Notes: generated by a model from the letters alone, not told the origin. DNA of 64,000 nucleotides from Lunularia cruciata (GCA_948567375.1 OX419759.1:59373493-59437492), one strand, 5' to 3'; counted from the first letter of the stretch, positions 11,900-24,371 are shown. Made by a program: numbers and translations.

Positions 11900-12830
11900 A
11901 TATTATTCAAATCCAAAATCTAACCATTGCTCTTCCCACTTTGACCTTAAAGGAGCTCAAACTTGTGAGTGATTGTTTATAGAATGTCTATGCAATCAAA
12001 GATGGTTAAAGGTTCATTGTTTTCCTTGATCCTAAACAGTATAGTGTTATGGTCTTGTGCATAGGTTGATCTGCAAGGATCCACCATACTGATGAGTAGA
12101 CAAACTTGGGAGATATTGAGGTCTTGGAGGTTATCAAATGTAACTAGCAATGTGCAAAGACTCTCACACCCAAAGTTTTCTAAATGTTGACTAGTTGTGG
12201 ATCTCACCATTGGTTTTATACACTTGCAATCCATGAAGAGGTTGCACATACACCTAAATTTCTTAGTTTTCACATCAAAGGAGAGTGGAACAGAGTGGCA
12301 CATTGTAACCTTACAAGTATCAATGTTTCCAACTATGGAATTTGTCCAAAGGTACATGGTAACTTGTCCAAGTTGAGCAATTCTGATTATTCTAAATTTA
12401 TGAGTGTAGTGATAAAGATTCTGATGGATCCTTGATACATTTCCAACTATATGTGGGAAGAACTTGAGACCAAACTTTAAATCCTCTATATATCATAAGC
12501 ATTTGTGGTAGATTGCAAAATGTATCCAGCAAATTTGGGCACTCAAGCAATCCATATAGTTCTCAAGTCTCAAAACATATCATCAAAGTTTTGTAAAAGG
12601 GGAGTAGTAATCTCAAAGAATGTGATAGATCTCAAAGAATCTAACACATCTCTCAAGGTCCAAATCCTTAGTGTAAAGCCAAGGTACCATTCCTAGGTCT
12701 ATCTTTGTTGAGCTTATTGATCTTTAGGATATGAGGGTGGAATGGTCTAAGGGTACTTTTGTGACCCACACATATGTAAGTGATCCCAAAATTCTTGATT
12801 TCACCATACAACATCATCTATAAAATACCA
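11900..12830 (-). pseudogene. possible leucine-rich-repeat gene remnant
   Basis: On the minus strand an open frame (11977-12357) contains HLENFGCESLCTLLVTFDN and LQDLNIS, with leucine and cysteine spacing like plant LRR segments of resistance proteins. Upstream fragments in other frames (to about 12780) are compatible but weak. No nucleotide-binding motifs are present. A related stretch of DNA recurs at about 25245-25345. The assignment is tentative. Confidence 0.25.
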
Positions 12831-12867
12831 CACAAGAGGGGATTACCTTCAATAATCCCCTCTTGTG
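12831..12867. repeat. perfect 15-bp inverted repeat
   Basis: CACAAGAGGGGATTA at 12831-12845 is exactly inverted at 12853-12867 with a 7-base loop. No associated gene or element is evident. Confidence 0.85.
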
Positions 12868-13679
12868 CTACAAGCCAATTGAATTGTGTTTACTATGAAG
12901 TTTTTGATGTTGGCCTATCCCTATAGCTTGATTTCTCCTTTAAAAGGGTCTGACCACAAGCCATGAAAGAGGAGCTGATGCTGATTGAGTGATACTATCC
13001 CCACATAATTAAACTTAACCTAAATACTAAAGAAAATTCCTATACATTTTTAGTAGCTCCAAGAAAATTCCTATATATCTACAATAGCTTATTCTTGCAA
13101 TTGCTTTAAAAATGAAGAAATTCTTACTAGTTTTCTCTAATCTATTGCTGACTACTTTGCTCTAATCTATTTCTATTATACTGCCTAAGGGTGACGGTCT
13201 AAATAAACTACAGATATGGATTCATTTTTTATCAATATTTCAAGAATGCTCAAGTGCTTGTTGTAGTACCTACTCATTATTCTGTCCCATTGAGCTAAAA
13301 ATTAGAGTTAAAAAATTATAGAAACAATGACTTTGAACTCCTTGGACAATCTATCCATCATCTCTTTTGGTTACAAGAGATAATAGAAAAACAAAAACAC
13401 ATTAAGTTGAGTGCCACAAGCAAAGAATCAATATGGAGTCTTGAACCCCAAAAATTGTCTAAATTAGAATATTTAATGGCTATTTGCTTACCATTTCATG
13501 GAATTGTCTATTGCTACCTATAGTAATGAGACTTGAGAGTTATTGCCAAAATAGCTACAAGATCAGTTTATGAGTAAGCTCCAAGCAACTTCCCTTGCTC
13601 CCTTTTCTTGTATGTTTGAAATTTCTTATACTCTATGTTGAATTGTCTTGTGAATGGAAGTTGTATGTAAAATCTAAAT
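12868..13679. other. unassigned AT-rich sequence
   Basis: I see no reading frame, repeat or element end in this stretch. It leads into the Helitron-derived repeats. Confidence 0.4.
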
Positions 13680-15224
13680 CTTCATAAAATATCTCACTTC
13701 ACTGTTGCACTTCACAAAAGTGCTTCATTATATTCTGGATTAAGTTTGTTTGACCATATGCAGTCTTTTTCAAAAACACTTTGACAATGGTTGGGGTAGT
13801 TGCTTATAAAAAGCTACATATAATTGATCATATAAAACTATATCTTTTGAAAGATATAAACCAACATGAAAAGTTATTGGCCTTGAGTCTTATTAATAGT
13901 CATGGCATAAGCAAGACAGAAAGGAAATTGATATTTGGAAAGATGGAAAGGAAATTGAATTTGGAAAGTGGGAAAAGTAATCTATTAGTTTCAATAATAA
14001 ACATAACATGTGAAAGAGAAACAACATTATTTGGAGCCTTATATATGATAATTTAAAAATTAACAACTCATCTAGTACATTGTCGGATGAGATTGGTTCC
14101 ATTATATATCCTAATAGAAAGATTCAAATTATGCAAAAGCATAATAGGAACTCCAACTTTGATAGAAAGTTAATGTGGTGGCAAACCATTGACATTAAGA
14201 GTATTTAGATACTCAAAAAGAATTGTTACACCAGCTTCAACATGTTCTGATTGACCAAACCTAAAATATCTCATGGCATTGTAGTAATAAAATCTCACCA
14301 AAATTGTCTCAACTCATGGTTGGACTTCACAAAAGTGTTTTTCTATAAACAATTTTATCCATTACGCTTTTTGACCATATGTAATCTTTGGCAAAAACAC
14401 TTTGGAATTGGTTGGTGGAATTGCTCATCAAAAACTATATGTAATTAACCATGTGAAACTATATCTTTTGAAAGATAAAAACCAATGTAAAAAATGATTG
14501 TCTTGAACCTTGTTAATATTCATGGCATAAGCAAGAGGAAAAGGAAATTGATGTTTGGAAAGTGGAAAAGATGATCTCTTAATTTTAGTAATAAACTTAA
14601 TTTTTTGACTAGAATTAAAATTATTTGGAGCCTTACATATGATAATTTCAACATTAATAAATCCTCTTGTACATTGTCTTATGATGAGACTAGTTCTGTT
14701 ACGTAACCCAATAGAAAGGTTCAAATTTGCAAATGCATAATAGGAACTCAAAATTTGATAGAAAATTTATCTGATGGCAAACCATTGATACAAAGAATAT
14801 TCAAATACTCAACAAGAATTGTTGCACTAACTTAGACATCTTTTATTTGATCAAATCTAAAATATCTCATCTCATTGTTGCACTAAAGTCTTTGTTAAAA
14901 GATCTCACCTTATTATTGCATTCCACAAAAGTGTTTTACTATAAATAATATTATGCATTTTTTTACCATGTGGATTCTTTGGCAAAATCAATTTCATATT
15001 GGTTGGTGAAGTTGCTAGTGAAAATACTATATATAATTTACCATTTAAAACTATATCTTTTGAAATATATAAATGAATGTGAGAAAATGCTTAGTCATGA
15101 ACCTTGTTAATAGTCATGGCATAAGTAAGATGTAGAGGAAATTAATATTTGGAAAGTAGAAAAAGTAGTTTATTATTCTTGGTAATAAGATTCACTAGTG
15201 GAATAGAAATATCATTAAGTGTAG
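13680..15224 (-). pseudogene. Helitron PIF1-like helicase C-terminus, tandemly repeated (units 1-3)
   Basis: Three diverged units of about 600 bp start near 13680, 14281 and 14901. Each carries the same ordered landmarks, for example an ATGATAATTT block at about 14047 and 14640 and a GGCAAACCATTGA block. The best-preserved translation (14428-14751, minus) reads LNLSIGLRNRT, then IIICKAPN and PFPLAYAMNINKVQ, which match the C-terminal motifs of Helitron helicases. The third unit is interrupted by element E1 at 15225-15229 and resumes at 21865. Intact Helitrons use this domain to unwind DNA during rolling-circle transposition; none of these copies is functional. Confidence 0.72.
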
Positions 15225-15229
15225 CCTTA

Positions 15230-15956
15230 TGTAATACAAAGAGCTAGCCATATGGTCTAGATGTGAAATTTGGTTTGGTAACATCTAGAATGATGTTATA
15301 CATGATGGTCAAAATAGATAAGATAAAAGTATCACCAAAATAGATTTAAGAATCTTAGAACCAATAGCTAGACATATGATTTAAAGGTGAGAATTGGTAT
15401 GGTAACATCTAGAAAGATGTTACACATGATGGACTAAAAAAATCAGAAAGAGATATCACCAAAATGGGACTTCTACTAATAGAGTAGGAACCAAAATATG
15501 CCTAAAATCTTTGAAGGCAATTTTGGAGGCCTAAACGGATGAATTAGGCCTTGAAAATGTGCACCCCGTCCCCCTCTACAACAAAGGAAAGGCTGGCCTT
15601 CCTTCCCCCCTGCTTTGTCTTGTCAAGAGCTTTCCAACGTGATTCCAAGATTCCTACGGGAAGATTCTCTTTGGTCAAAGCTTGTTGACCAACCAGATAG
15701 GACCTAGATCAGACATGTCACCCATCCAAGTAAGTAATCCAAGGGTGGAGCTTGCTGACATGTCACCTATCTGTGTCTTTAATCCTATGGTGGAGCTTCC
15801 TTGGAGGAGATCCTCTTTGTATATATAATAAAGAGAAGGTGCTCCTTTGGGGCATTGAATGTTGGAGTGTGAAATCTGTGTTTTCTCTCTTGTCCTCGGA
15901 GTATTACAATTGGAGTGTGAAATCTATGTTTACTCTCTTGTCCTTGAAGTATTACA
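15230..15956 (+). repeat. 5' LTR of E1 (727 bp)
   Basis: It runs from TGTAATAC to ATTACA and aligns with the 3' LTR at 21081-21864. A TATATAATAAA string near 15832 is the likely core promoter. Length and sequence differ from the 3' LTR through indels and substitutions. Confidence 0.93.
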
Positions 15957-15957
15957 A

Positions 15958-15969
15958 TGGTATCAGAGC
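15958..15969 (+). promoter_or_regulatory. primer-binding site of E1
   Basis: TGGTATCAGAGC, one base after the LTR, matches the complement of the 3' end of plant initiator methionine tRNA, the usual primer for chromoviruses. Confidence 0.93.
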
Positions 15970-16096
15970 AAGTGTTTTAGTCCAAAAGAATGGATCACCC
16001 CTCTTGGAATAGCATGAAATACTTAAATTGAGTAATTTGAGGTGGAGAACATAGAGTAATTGTTAGACTTAGGAAGGACTTTAGAGAGCAGATGGG

Positions 16097-16318
16097 ATGG
16101 ATGCACCGGGAGGACAATTTCCCGCACCTAGCTTTCCATTCTCAAACCCATTCCACATCAAGGTTATGTACATCCAGCGTGAGCAGATGAGGGTATTGCT
16201 AGTTTATCACTTTGGTGCAGAATGCATGGATAGAGTGATGAACTCACCAAACCCGGTGATTCTACCTGTGGTGATATATGACAGAGAATGGGATTTGACA
16301 ATCTATATTCTATTATGA
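16097..16318 (+). CDS. E1 small upstream ORF 1 (module copy 1)
   Basis: This 73-residue open frame lies between the primer-binding site and gag. After a Pro/Phe-rich leader, about 54 residues follow the pattern seen in three other small ORFs of this window: hydrophobic start, Met-Arg (QMRVLL), an FGAE-like turn, P.V..PVV.YD, and a hydrophobic tail ending YILL directly before the stop. No known domain is recognised. The next ORF begins four bases after its TGA, suggesting termination-reinitiation or just compact packing. Its absence of stops in an otherwise decayed element may be chance because it is short. Confidence 0.5.
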   Translation: MDAPGGQFPAPSFPFSNPFHIKVMYIQREQMRVLLVYHFGAECMDRVMNSPNPVILPVVIYDREWDLTIYILL

Positions 16319-16322
16319 TAAA

Positions 16323-16526
16323 ATGGATATGAATGTCCCAAATCCTCTCCCTTTCAACACTCAAATAGAAATCCGTTATGTAGTGAGACCAAAAGTGATG
16401 TTTAGAGATTTTGTGGTTAGGAATTTTGGTGAGGAGTATTATCAACGAGTGATAGCTTCTGAGGTCCCAATGGTAGTTCCGATAGTTCATGCACCTTCCA
16501 GAGTGATTATATTGACTTTGTATTGA
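16323..16526 (+). CDS. E1 small upstream ORF 2 (module copy 2)
   Basis: The 67-residue frame repeats the module of the preceding ORF: RPKVMFRDF..NFGEEYY, then P.VVPIVHA and a hydrophobic tail ILTLY before the stop. The order ORF1, ORF2, gag is kept in decayed form in element B (minus, 46089-46410), so the pair is a property of the family and not of this copy. The function is unknown. Confidence 0.5.
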   Translation: MDMNVPNPLPFNTQIEIRYVVRPKVMFRDFVVRNFGEEYYQRVIASEVPMVVPIVHAPSRVIILTLY

Positions 16527-16628
16527 AGTAGACATTAGCAATTGAGTATTGCAAGAACCATGGGTCCGCAATTGCAAGAGCTGGTGCAAGGAATGCAAGG
16601 GATGTTGAATGAATTTTGAGAGATTAAG

Positions 16629-17643
16629 ATGACCATGGAGACATTACAAAGTCAAGTGCAGATCCTCAAGAACGATCAAGCCATGCAAGAAGAAGAGCCG
16701 TCTCAAAACCCAGTACTTGCAATTGAAGTACTTGGAGAGGCACCCGTGCCTACAAACCCTATCAATGATGAAGCCACATTGCTACTCCGGATGAAGAAGA
16801 CCTACAACATCGAGCCTTACAAGGGGCAGCGTACGATGGGAGTAGTGGAAAATTAGATCTCAAGAATGAATCTATATTTCCGGTTGTTCTCAACAGAGAT
16901 CACAGAGCATGTTGCAGGCGTGTTTGCATGTGGGTACTTGACCGATAAAGCCCTCACATGGTATGATGCTTGGGAACAATCCATGTTGGTAGAGAGAAGG
17001 GAGGTCACATGGACAGCAATGCAAGAAGGACTGCTGAAGAATTTCCAATCAGTGGATTTTGTGTAGATGGTTCAAACCCAACTATGGGGATTGAGACAGA
17101 AGAATAGCATACAAGAGTATGTGGAGGCATTTCTAGATCTACAAGTCGCCATTACCGACATGAGTCCAGCAAAGGCTCTTGACAATTTCAAACAAGGGTT
17201 GAAAGAGCGGATTTGCCAAGAAGTCATGGTGCAAAAGCCTCGCACGATATTTGAAGCCATTGCTTGTGTGCAGAGAATAGCAGGAGCATTAGTTGGAGGT
17301 GAAGTAGTTCCACCTCAACATTATTGGGCAGAAATGCCACACATGGGTGGACTAGTACAGATGGAATTGGGCAACCTTCAATTCCGGGATTGAGGAGCAC
17401 GACCGCTTCAAGGGGAGCGGGGACGGGTAGAAGAACAAAAAGATGGAGTCCCACGAGGAGTAGGGACTCAAAGAGAACAACACCGTTGTTACAATTGTGG
17501 CCGTATTGGGCACATATCTACCAACTATTGCACTCATTTCCCTAGAGGCCCGAGGCCTTTGTACAGGCAATCTTTGAACAACATGGAGAGGCACATTGAA
17601 GAGGAGGAAGTGGAAATCACTTCGGAAAACAAAGAGCACCAGT
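16629..17643 (+). pseudogene. E1 gag, inactivated
   Basis: Open segments at 16629-16856, 16866-17066 and 17067-17393 give a typical retrotransposon gag: TWYDAWEQ, a long helical domain, then a CCHC zinc knuckle (CYNCGRIGHIS..YC) near 17486-17531 in a shifted frame. Stops at 16854, 17064 and 17391 and a frame change break it. Gag would form the cytoplasmic particle that packages the RNA. Confidence 0.85.
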
Positions 17644-17740
17644 AAATGTACCTCGTGGCCTTACTGGCTCAATAAGGAAGCAGAGAAGCAAGGGAAGGAA
17701 GAAGAATATTGCACAAAGATCCCGAAAGGCCACCTCACAA

Positions 17741-20700
17741 TTGATTGTCATGAATGGAATCCTAGAAGGTAATCAAATGAGAGTATTAATAGATCTGGGA
17801 GCAACAAAGAATTTCTTGTCTTACTCTGTTGCAATAAGATTGGGAATGGATCTAGAGAGAGATGAGAGTGAAGAAGTAGAGTTACCAAATGGGCAAACAG
17901 AGAGGATTGAATCATTACCTAGACGGGTAACCCTCTCGGTAGGAGAATATCAAGAAGTAATTGAGTGGCGAGTGATAGAGTTAGCTCATTATGATGCAAT
18001 TTTAGGCATGCCATGGATGGAGTAGTACAACCCTATGGTGGATTGGAGGAAGAAAGTAGTGAGAACCCACCAATGGTCAATCATTGGGGTTAAAGAAAAA
18101 TCACACAGGCAGAAACTACCTCTATATGTCATAGGTCGGCAACTATCTGTAAGACCGATAGATGTTTTATGGGTCTAATAAGAGAAGTCCAGAGTGCACA
18201 ACTCAATGGAAAAATTCTTGAGAAATTAAAGGATGTGGTGGATGAGTTTCAAGATGTCTTTCCCGATGATCTACCCTCAGGATTACCACCAAAAAGGCAC
18301 GTAGATCACAAAATTGAGACACTCCCGGGGAAGACACCCCTTTGTAAGGCCCCATATTGCCTATCACCTCATGAGTTGGAAGAGTGTAAGACTCAAATTG
18401 AGGAGATGTTGTAGAAAGGGTTCATCCAACCTAGCATATCACCATATGGGGCCCTTGTCTTGTTTGTGAAGAAGAAGGATGGTATAATACGCATGTGCAT
18501 TGACTATCGGGGTCTCAATCAGCAAACAGTGAAGAACAAATACCCCTTACCTCGCATGGATGACCTGTTTGATCAACTCCATGGAGCGAGATACTTTACC
18601 AAACTAGACTTGCGGAGCGGTTACAATCATATCCAAATTGCAAAGGAGGATGTGTACAAAACTGCCTTTTGAACCAAGTATGGCCACTTTGAGTATCTTG
18701 TGATGCCTTTTGGCCTTACCAATGCACCTGCCACTTTCATGAGTCTAATGAATGACATATTTTGCCCATACTTGGATAAGTCTATTATTGTCTTCTTGGA
18801 TGATATCTTAGTATATAGTAGCACGATGACAAAACACAAACAACATCTACGAGAGGTCCTCCGGATTCTAAGACAGAATCAATTGTATGCCAAAATATCA
18901 AAGTGTGAGTTTGGCAAGTCTGAAGTAGACTACTTGGAGCATAGAGTAAGTGCAGAGGGCATTCAAGTATTGATAGATAAAATAGAGGTCATTCAAAAAT
19001 GGAGTGCCCTAGAAGATCAGACTAAATTTAAGAGCTTCTTGGGTTTGACGGGATTCTATCGTAGATTTGTCAAGGACTTTTCCAAGGTTGCACAGCCTTT
19101 AACGGCACTACTTGGCAAGGGGAAGAAGTGGACATGGGAAACTGCACAAGAGTTGGCCTTTCAAGAATTGAAGGCCGGCTTGCTACATGCACCAATCTTG
19201 AAGTGGTATGACCCAAAACATCCAATCAAGTTGGCTACAGATGCATCAGGCATAGCAATAGGAGTAGTCCTACAACAAGAGTGGCATGACAAATGGCATC
19301 CAATGCATATTTCTCTTGAAAGTTGTTACCGGCAGAGCGCAACTACCACACCACAAAACAAGAAGAGCTGGCCATCGTTCTAGCAACCAAGCATTGGAAG
19401 CACTATCTGGGCGAGAAGGCATTTGTAGTAGAGACATACCACAAACCTCTAGTCTACCTCAAGACGCAGAAGGATCTATCTTGTCACCAAATTTGGTGGG
19501 CAGAGTGGCAACAACGCTTCAACATGATTATCACCTATGTGGAAGGTAAGAAGCAACTTGCAGATGCATTCACCCGCATGCCAATGGCAAACCACTTGGT
19601 GGCAGAGGTTAAGATTAACTCTGAATTCTGGCCGGGGATTCTGGCTGCTACAAAAATTGATCCACAGATTATAGAAGCACAATCATCCAAAGGTGTCACT
19701 AGCACCCAAGGACTCACCTTTCGGGATGGCAGATTATGGATCCCAAATGTCCTAGAATTACGCACCACCATTCTAGCGGAATGTCATGATTTGGCCATTG
19801 CAGCTCATGTCGGAGTGGACAAGACCTTGGATGCAGTCAAGCGCCATTACTATTGGCCCAAGATGAGCAACAACATGATGGACTACGTGCATAGCTACGT
19901 ACTTTGTCAATAGAACAAAGCTTCTAATCAAGCTCTTGTAGGGCTCCTTCAACCTCTCTCCACTCCTACCCAACGTTGGGAACAAGTGAGTATGGATCTC
20001 GTCGATGAATTACCTAAGACCACCTCAGGGTTTGACTCCATTGTGGTCTTTGTGGACCGTCTCAGCAAAATGATTCATGTACACCCTACCACCAAGGAGG
20101 TGACTGCTCCACAACTAGCTCAATTATACTTAGATGCAGTCTTTGCTCACCATGGCTTGTTTAGAGTACTCGTCACCAATAGAGGCACCCAATTCACCAA
20201 TTTGTTTTGGCAAACACTCTTTGGTTTCTTCAAAACCAAGGTGGCCATGTCCACAACTTACCACCCACAAACAAATGGCCAAACAGAGTGGGCTAATCGC
20301 ACAATTGAAGACATGTTATCGGCTTCACCTTAGAAGAGCAAGAGCAGTGGGACACCCTACTCCCATTGGTGGAATTTTCTTACGACAATTTAGTGAATGC
20401 ATCCACCCAGGTCACTCCATTCTTCCTCATGTATGGTGAGCATCCCTTCACACCTTTTAGCTTGATGAAGATCCGTCTAGTGACTACCAAGGTCGATCCA
20501 GTCAACACCTTTGTTTCTAGAATCCAGCAAGGTGTGGAGAGCGCCAAGCACAGATTACAGATTTTGCAAAATCAACAGAAGCATTATGTTGATGCACACC
20601 ATAGGCACATGGAGTTCAATGTTGGGGATCAAGTGTGGCTATCAACAACCAACCTCACATTAGTTGGACCTCGTAAGCTCAGACCTCGTTTTATTAGGCC

Positions 20701-21067
20701 TTTCTCGGTTCTTCGTCGCATCGGCACTATAGCCTATCACCTTGAGCTACCACCACACATGAAGATCCATCCAATGTTCCATGTCTCCCTACTATGCAGA
20801 TATGCTCTCCAATCAGGCCAGGGTCATTCCACACAAGACATTTGACCTTGTTTGACACTCATTGATGGCATAGAGGAATATGAAGTAGAGCGGATTCTCC
20901 AAAAATGCATGCGTGGTAATCACCATCCACGGGTGGACTATCTAGTACAATGGAAAGGTTACCCCCTCTATGAAGCAACTTGGGAGCCCGTTGCCAATTT
21001 AGCACATGCACCGGTGTTGATGCAAGCATTTGAGCAACAATTGCACAATGAGGACGTTGCATCTTAA
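17741..21067 (+). pseudogene. E1 pol: protease, RT, RNase H, integrase, chromodomain; inactivated
   Basis: In order: protease at 17741-18025, with the active-site triplet changed to Asp-Leu-Gly; RT at 18169-19080, with [15 protein letters not shown] and the FLDD catalytic box near 18791-18808; RNase H at about 19200-19600 (ATDASG, ADAFTRMP); integrase zinc finger and core at about 19770-20330; a C-terminal domain with GPRKLRPRFIRPF; and a chromodomain at 20870-21060 (VDYLVQWKGYPLYEATWEP). The chromodomain places it among chromoviruses, where it directs integration to marked chromatin. Stops at 18673-side TGA 18670-18672, 19381, 19911 and 20331 and a VTNRG in place of the usual Asp in the second integrase motif show loss of function. 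Confidence 0.92.
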
Positions 21068-21080
21068 AAGGAGGGAGGTT
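21066..21080 (+). promoter_or_regulatory. polypurine tract of E1
   Basis: AAAAGGAGGGAGGTT directly precedes the 3' LTR and would prime plus-strand DNA synthesis. Confidence 0.85.
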
Positions 21081-21864
21081 TGTAATACCAAGAGCTAGCC
21101 ATATGATCTAGATGTGAAATTTGGTTTGGTAACATCTAGAATGATGTTATACATGACGGTCAAAATAGATAAGATAGAAGTATCACCAAAAGAGTACTTC
21201 TACTAATAGTGCAGAAACCAAAATAGATTTGAGAACCTTAGAACCAATAGCTAGACATATGATTTAAAGGTGAGAATTGGTTTGGTAACATCTGGAAGGA
21301 TGTTTCACATGATGGACTAAATAGATCAGAAAGAGGTATCACCAAAAGGGGCTTCTACTAATAGAGTAGGAACCAAAATATGTCTAATCTTTGAAGGCAA
21401 TTTTGGAGGCCTAAACGGATGAATTAGGCCTTGAAAATGTGCAGATTCCCCCCTCCCCTCCCTTGTGATGGAGGAAATGTTGGCCTTCTCTCCCCCCTGC
21501 TTTGTCTCGTCAAGAGCTTTCCAATGGTACCTTACATGATTTCAAGATTTCTATGGGAAGATTCCTAAAAGATTCCCTCTGGTCAAGGCTTGTTGACCAA
21601 CCAGATAGGACCTAGACCAGACATGTCACCCATCCAAGTAAGTAATCCAAGGGTGGAGCTTGCTGACAAGTCACCTATCTGTGTCTCTAATCCTATGGTG
21701 GAGCTTCCTTGGAGGAGATCCTCTTTGTCTATATAATAAAGAGAAGGTGCTCCTTTGGGGCATCGAATGTTGGAGTGTGAAATCTGTGTTTTCTCTCTTG
21801 TCTTTAGAGTATTACAATTGGAGTGTGAAATATGTGTTTACTCTCTTGTCCTCGGAGTATTACA
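21081..21864 (+). repeat. 3' LTR of E1 (784 bp)
   Basis: It has the same TGTAATAC and GTATTACA ends as the 5' LTR. A TATATAATA box lies at 21730-21737. The CCTTA target duplication follows at 21865-21869. Confidence 0.93.
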
Positions 21865-21869
21865 CCTTA

Positions 21870-24300
21870 TGAATGATAATTTTGACATTAAAAACTCATC
21901 TTGTACATTACCGGATCATGAAACTAGTCCTATTGTATAAACCAACCAAAGGGTTTGAATTATGCAAAGCATAATCAAAGTTCCAACTTTGTTAGAAAGT
22001 TGATATGGTGGCAAACCATTGACAACAAGAGTATTCAAATACTCACCAGAAATTGTTGCATTTCTTTATTAAATCTAAAAGATCTCAATTATACATTAAG
22101 CTTGTTTGACATGTGGACTCTTTTGCACAAGCACTTAAAAATTGGTTGGGGTAGTTGCTCTTGAAAAAGCTATGTATAATTGACCATGTGAAATTATATC
22201 TTTTGAGATATTAAAACCAATATCAAAAAGTGATTGGCTTTGAGTATTGTTAATAGTCCTAGCATAATCAAGACAAAAAGGAACTGATTTTTGGAGAGTA
22301 AGAAATTTAATTTATTATTTTTAATAATAAATTGAATTCATGGAGTAGAAATAGCATTAATTGTAGCCTAACTTATGATAATTTGAGTATTAACAACTTG
22401 TCTTGTACATTGTCAAATGATGAGATGGGTCCTAGTGTATAAAATAATAGAAGGATTCAAATTGAACAAAAACTGAATGAGAGTTCTAATTTTAATCAAA
22501 ATTTTATATGGCGGCAAACCATTAATATCAAGAGTACTCAAATACTCAATAGGAATTGTTACACCACCCTCAACATCTTTTGCTTGATCTATGCTAAAGT
22601 AATCATGATGATCACATAGTAAAAACTCTAAAATAGACAGTGATAAATAAAACTTCATCAATGATCAATAAAAATTTGAAGAGCCAAATTACATGTTCAT
22701 TAAATATTCTTTGGTTGGTACTCCAAGGTAAACAATGTCAAGTAGATTTTGTTTGTTACTTGATGGTACAACCATCATTTTTGGACAAGACACAAACTCC
22801 CTATAAACCATAAGGAGATTGTTATCAACCATGCAGAGGAGCCATTTGTAGAAATTGAAACTATCAAGATCATTATAGATAATGTATGCATCACCTACAT
22901 GCATATTTTTTCATAGGTAGAAAATATTAACTGCTCAACATAACTACAATTCCTTGATGGATGAAGAAATAATGTATACATTTGTTCCTTTGGTATAACA
23001 GAGAGGACTTGGCAGAAATCATTAAACAGAACAAAAACAATCTCATTAAAAGAAATGTCCTTATTTGATTTAGAACATGCATCACATTGTCAAAAACTTC
23101 AAAAGGAATTTTTTTATTCATTGGAGTTTCATCCCAAAGAATCGAATTTGTTTGATGTATCAATTCTGCTGATTCAATTTTTTTGTAATTTGACAAGTAG
23201 AGGTATGATCAACTTCTATTTGTATCTCCAAATAAGAATGGATTTTCTTACCCCTTCAATAAAACTGCAAAAATACCAAAGGAAGAAATAATAAGTGCAA
23301 TATCCACACATGATGTTACCATTTTTTAAATTAAAATTTCAATATATGTCATTTTCTGTTCCACTTGGTCCATCAACAAAAATGGATTTACTTTCCTTTA
23401 GTTATGTATGCATTAATAACAATGTCATACATGACCAATTAATCAATGTTAAGACCCAAAATCATATTCCTAACATCTTCTTGAAAATTCCTCAAGTAGA
23501 TAATTAAGTTCTACTTCTATCAATCTATTTGTTTCTAAATATTCAAAAGATACAATAGGAAGTGAAAGGCTATAATTTTCAAAGATTTGTAAAAATTTCC
23601 AAGGGACTTACATAAATAATATAAATCTAAAATTTCTATTTCTTCAATAGAAGGATCTTTGATGTCACATTGTGGTAGAAATTTTTTTCAATCAGCATAA
23701 TATATATTTTATATGTATCTCCAAATGCACAAGGATTCTTTGGGATACCAAAGGTCAATATTGTTAAAAAAAGAGTATGTAATTGAGTACCTTATTGTAT
23801 CCCAACAACTTTCAAGCTCATAATCATGTACCCAAGTGCGGCACATGTAGTTTGGAACATGTTATATACATACTCATCTATAATATTAAGATGCTCAAAT
23901 GAAATTTCACCATCAATCTTAGTCAATAAAGTATGTACAAAATATTTTTGACTTGTAACAAGACTTACCTATAGTCCATTTTCTTAGTGCCATTCCACAT
24001 AAATTCTAAACTGAAATCAGAATAAATAATTTCTTTAGCTCTTAAAATATTTGAAATATCAAATATTGAAATATTAGCCTTGAAATATTTTTTCTTAGTT
24101 TTGCTTTGTAGTAATTGTTTCAAAATACTCGTATTATCATTATATGTATTTTAATGTTGATTAAAATCATAAATTTCAAGTTGTGAATGGTGAATCAGAT
24201 GGTGAATCATCATACATTTTAAATGAAAAGAATTGCCAACATCATTTTAATTCAAAAATAACCTCACTCAAGATATTGTCAAATTTCATAATATTCATTA
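21870..24300 (-). pseudogene. Helitron helicase: rest of unit 3, unit 4 and the ATPase core
   Basis: The sequence continues unit 3 after the E1 insertion (21870-22070), followed by unit 4 (to about 22600). The minus-strand frame 22413-22661 reads IPIEYLSTLDINGLPPYKI, matching the Helitron helicase region before the C-terminal motifs. Further upstream on the minus strand, 22927-23196 contains ILWDETPMNKK, the DE-box (Walker B) of PIF1-like helicases, and a VLSVIPKE stretch follows in another frame. Beyond about 23.3 kb the signal fades. Everything is split by stops and frameshifts. Confidence 0.68.
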
Positions 24301-24367
24301 TCTTGTTGACCATTAGTTCTATATCACTCAAGAATATTTGTTGCTTGATTTGGGCCTTTATAAATAA

Positions 24368-24371
<4 letters not shown>

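Larger units (their letters stand above)
15230..21864 (+). mobile_element. E1: Ty3/gypsy chromovirus LTR retrotransposon with target duplication CCTTA
   Basis: The element begins TGTAATAC and ends GTATTACA. CCTTA flanks it on both sides (15225-15229 and 21865-21869). It has a 5' LTR, an initiator-tRNA-type primer-binding site, two small ORFs, gag, protease, RT, RNase H, integrase and a chromodomain, a polypurine tract and a 3' LTR. Many stop codons and divergent LTRs mark it as old and inactive. It sits inside the Helitron-derived tandem repeat. Element B (minus strand) and the solo LTR at 57392 belong to the same family. Confidence 0.95.
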
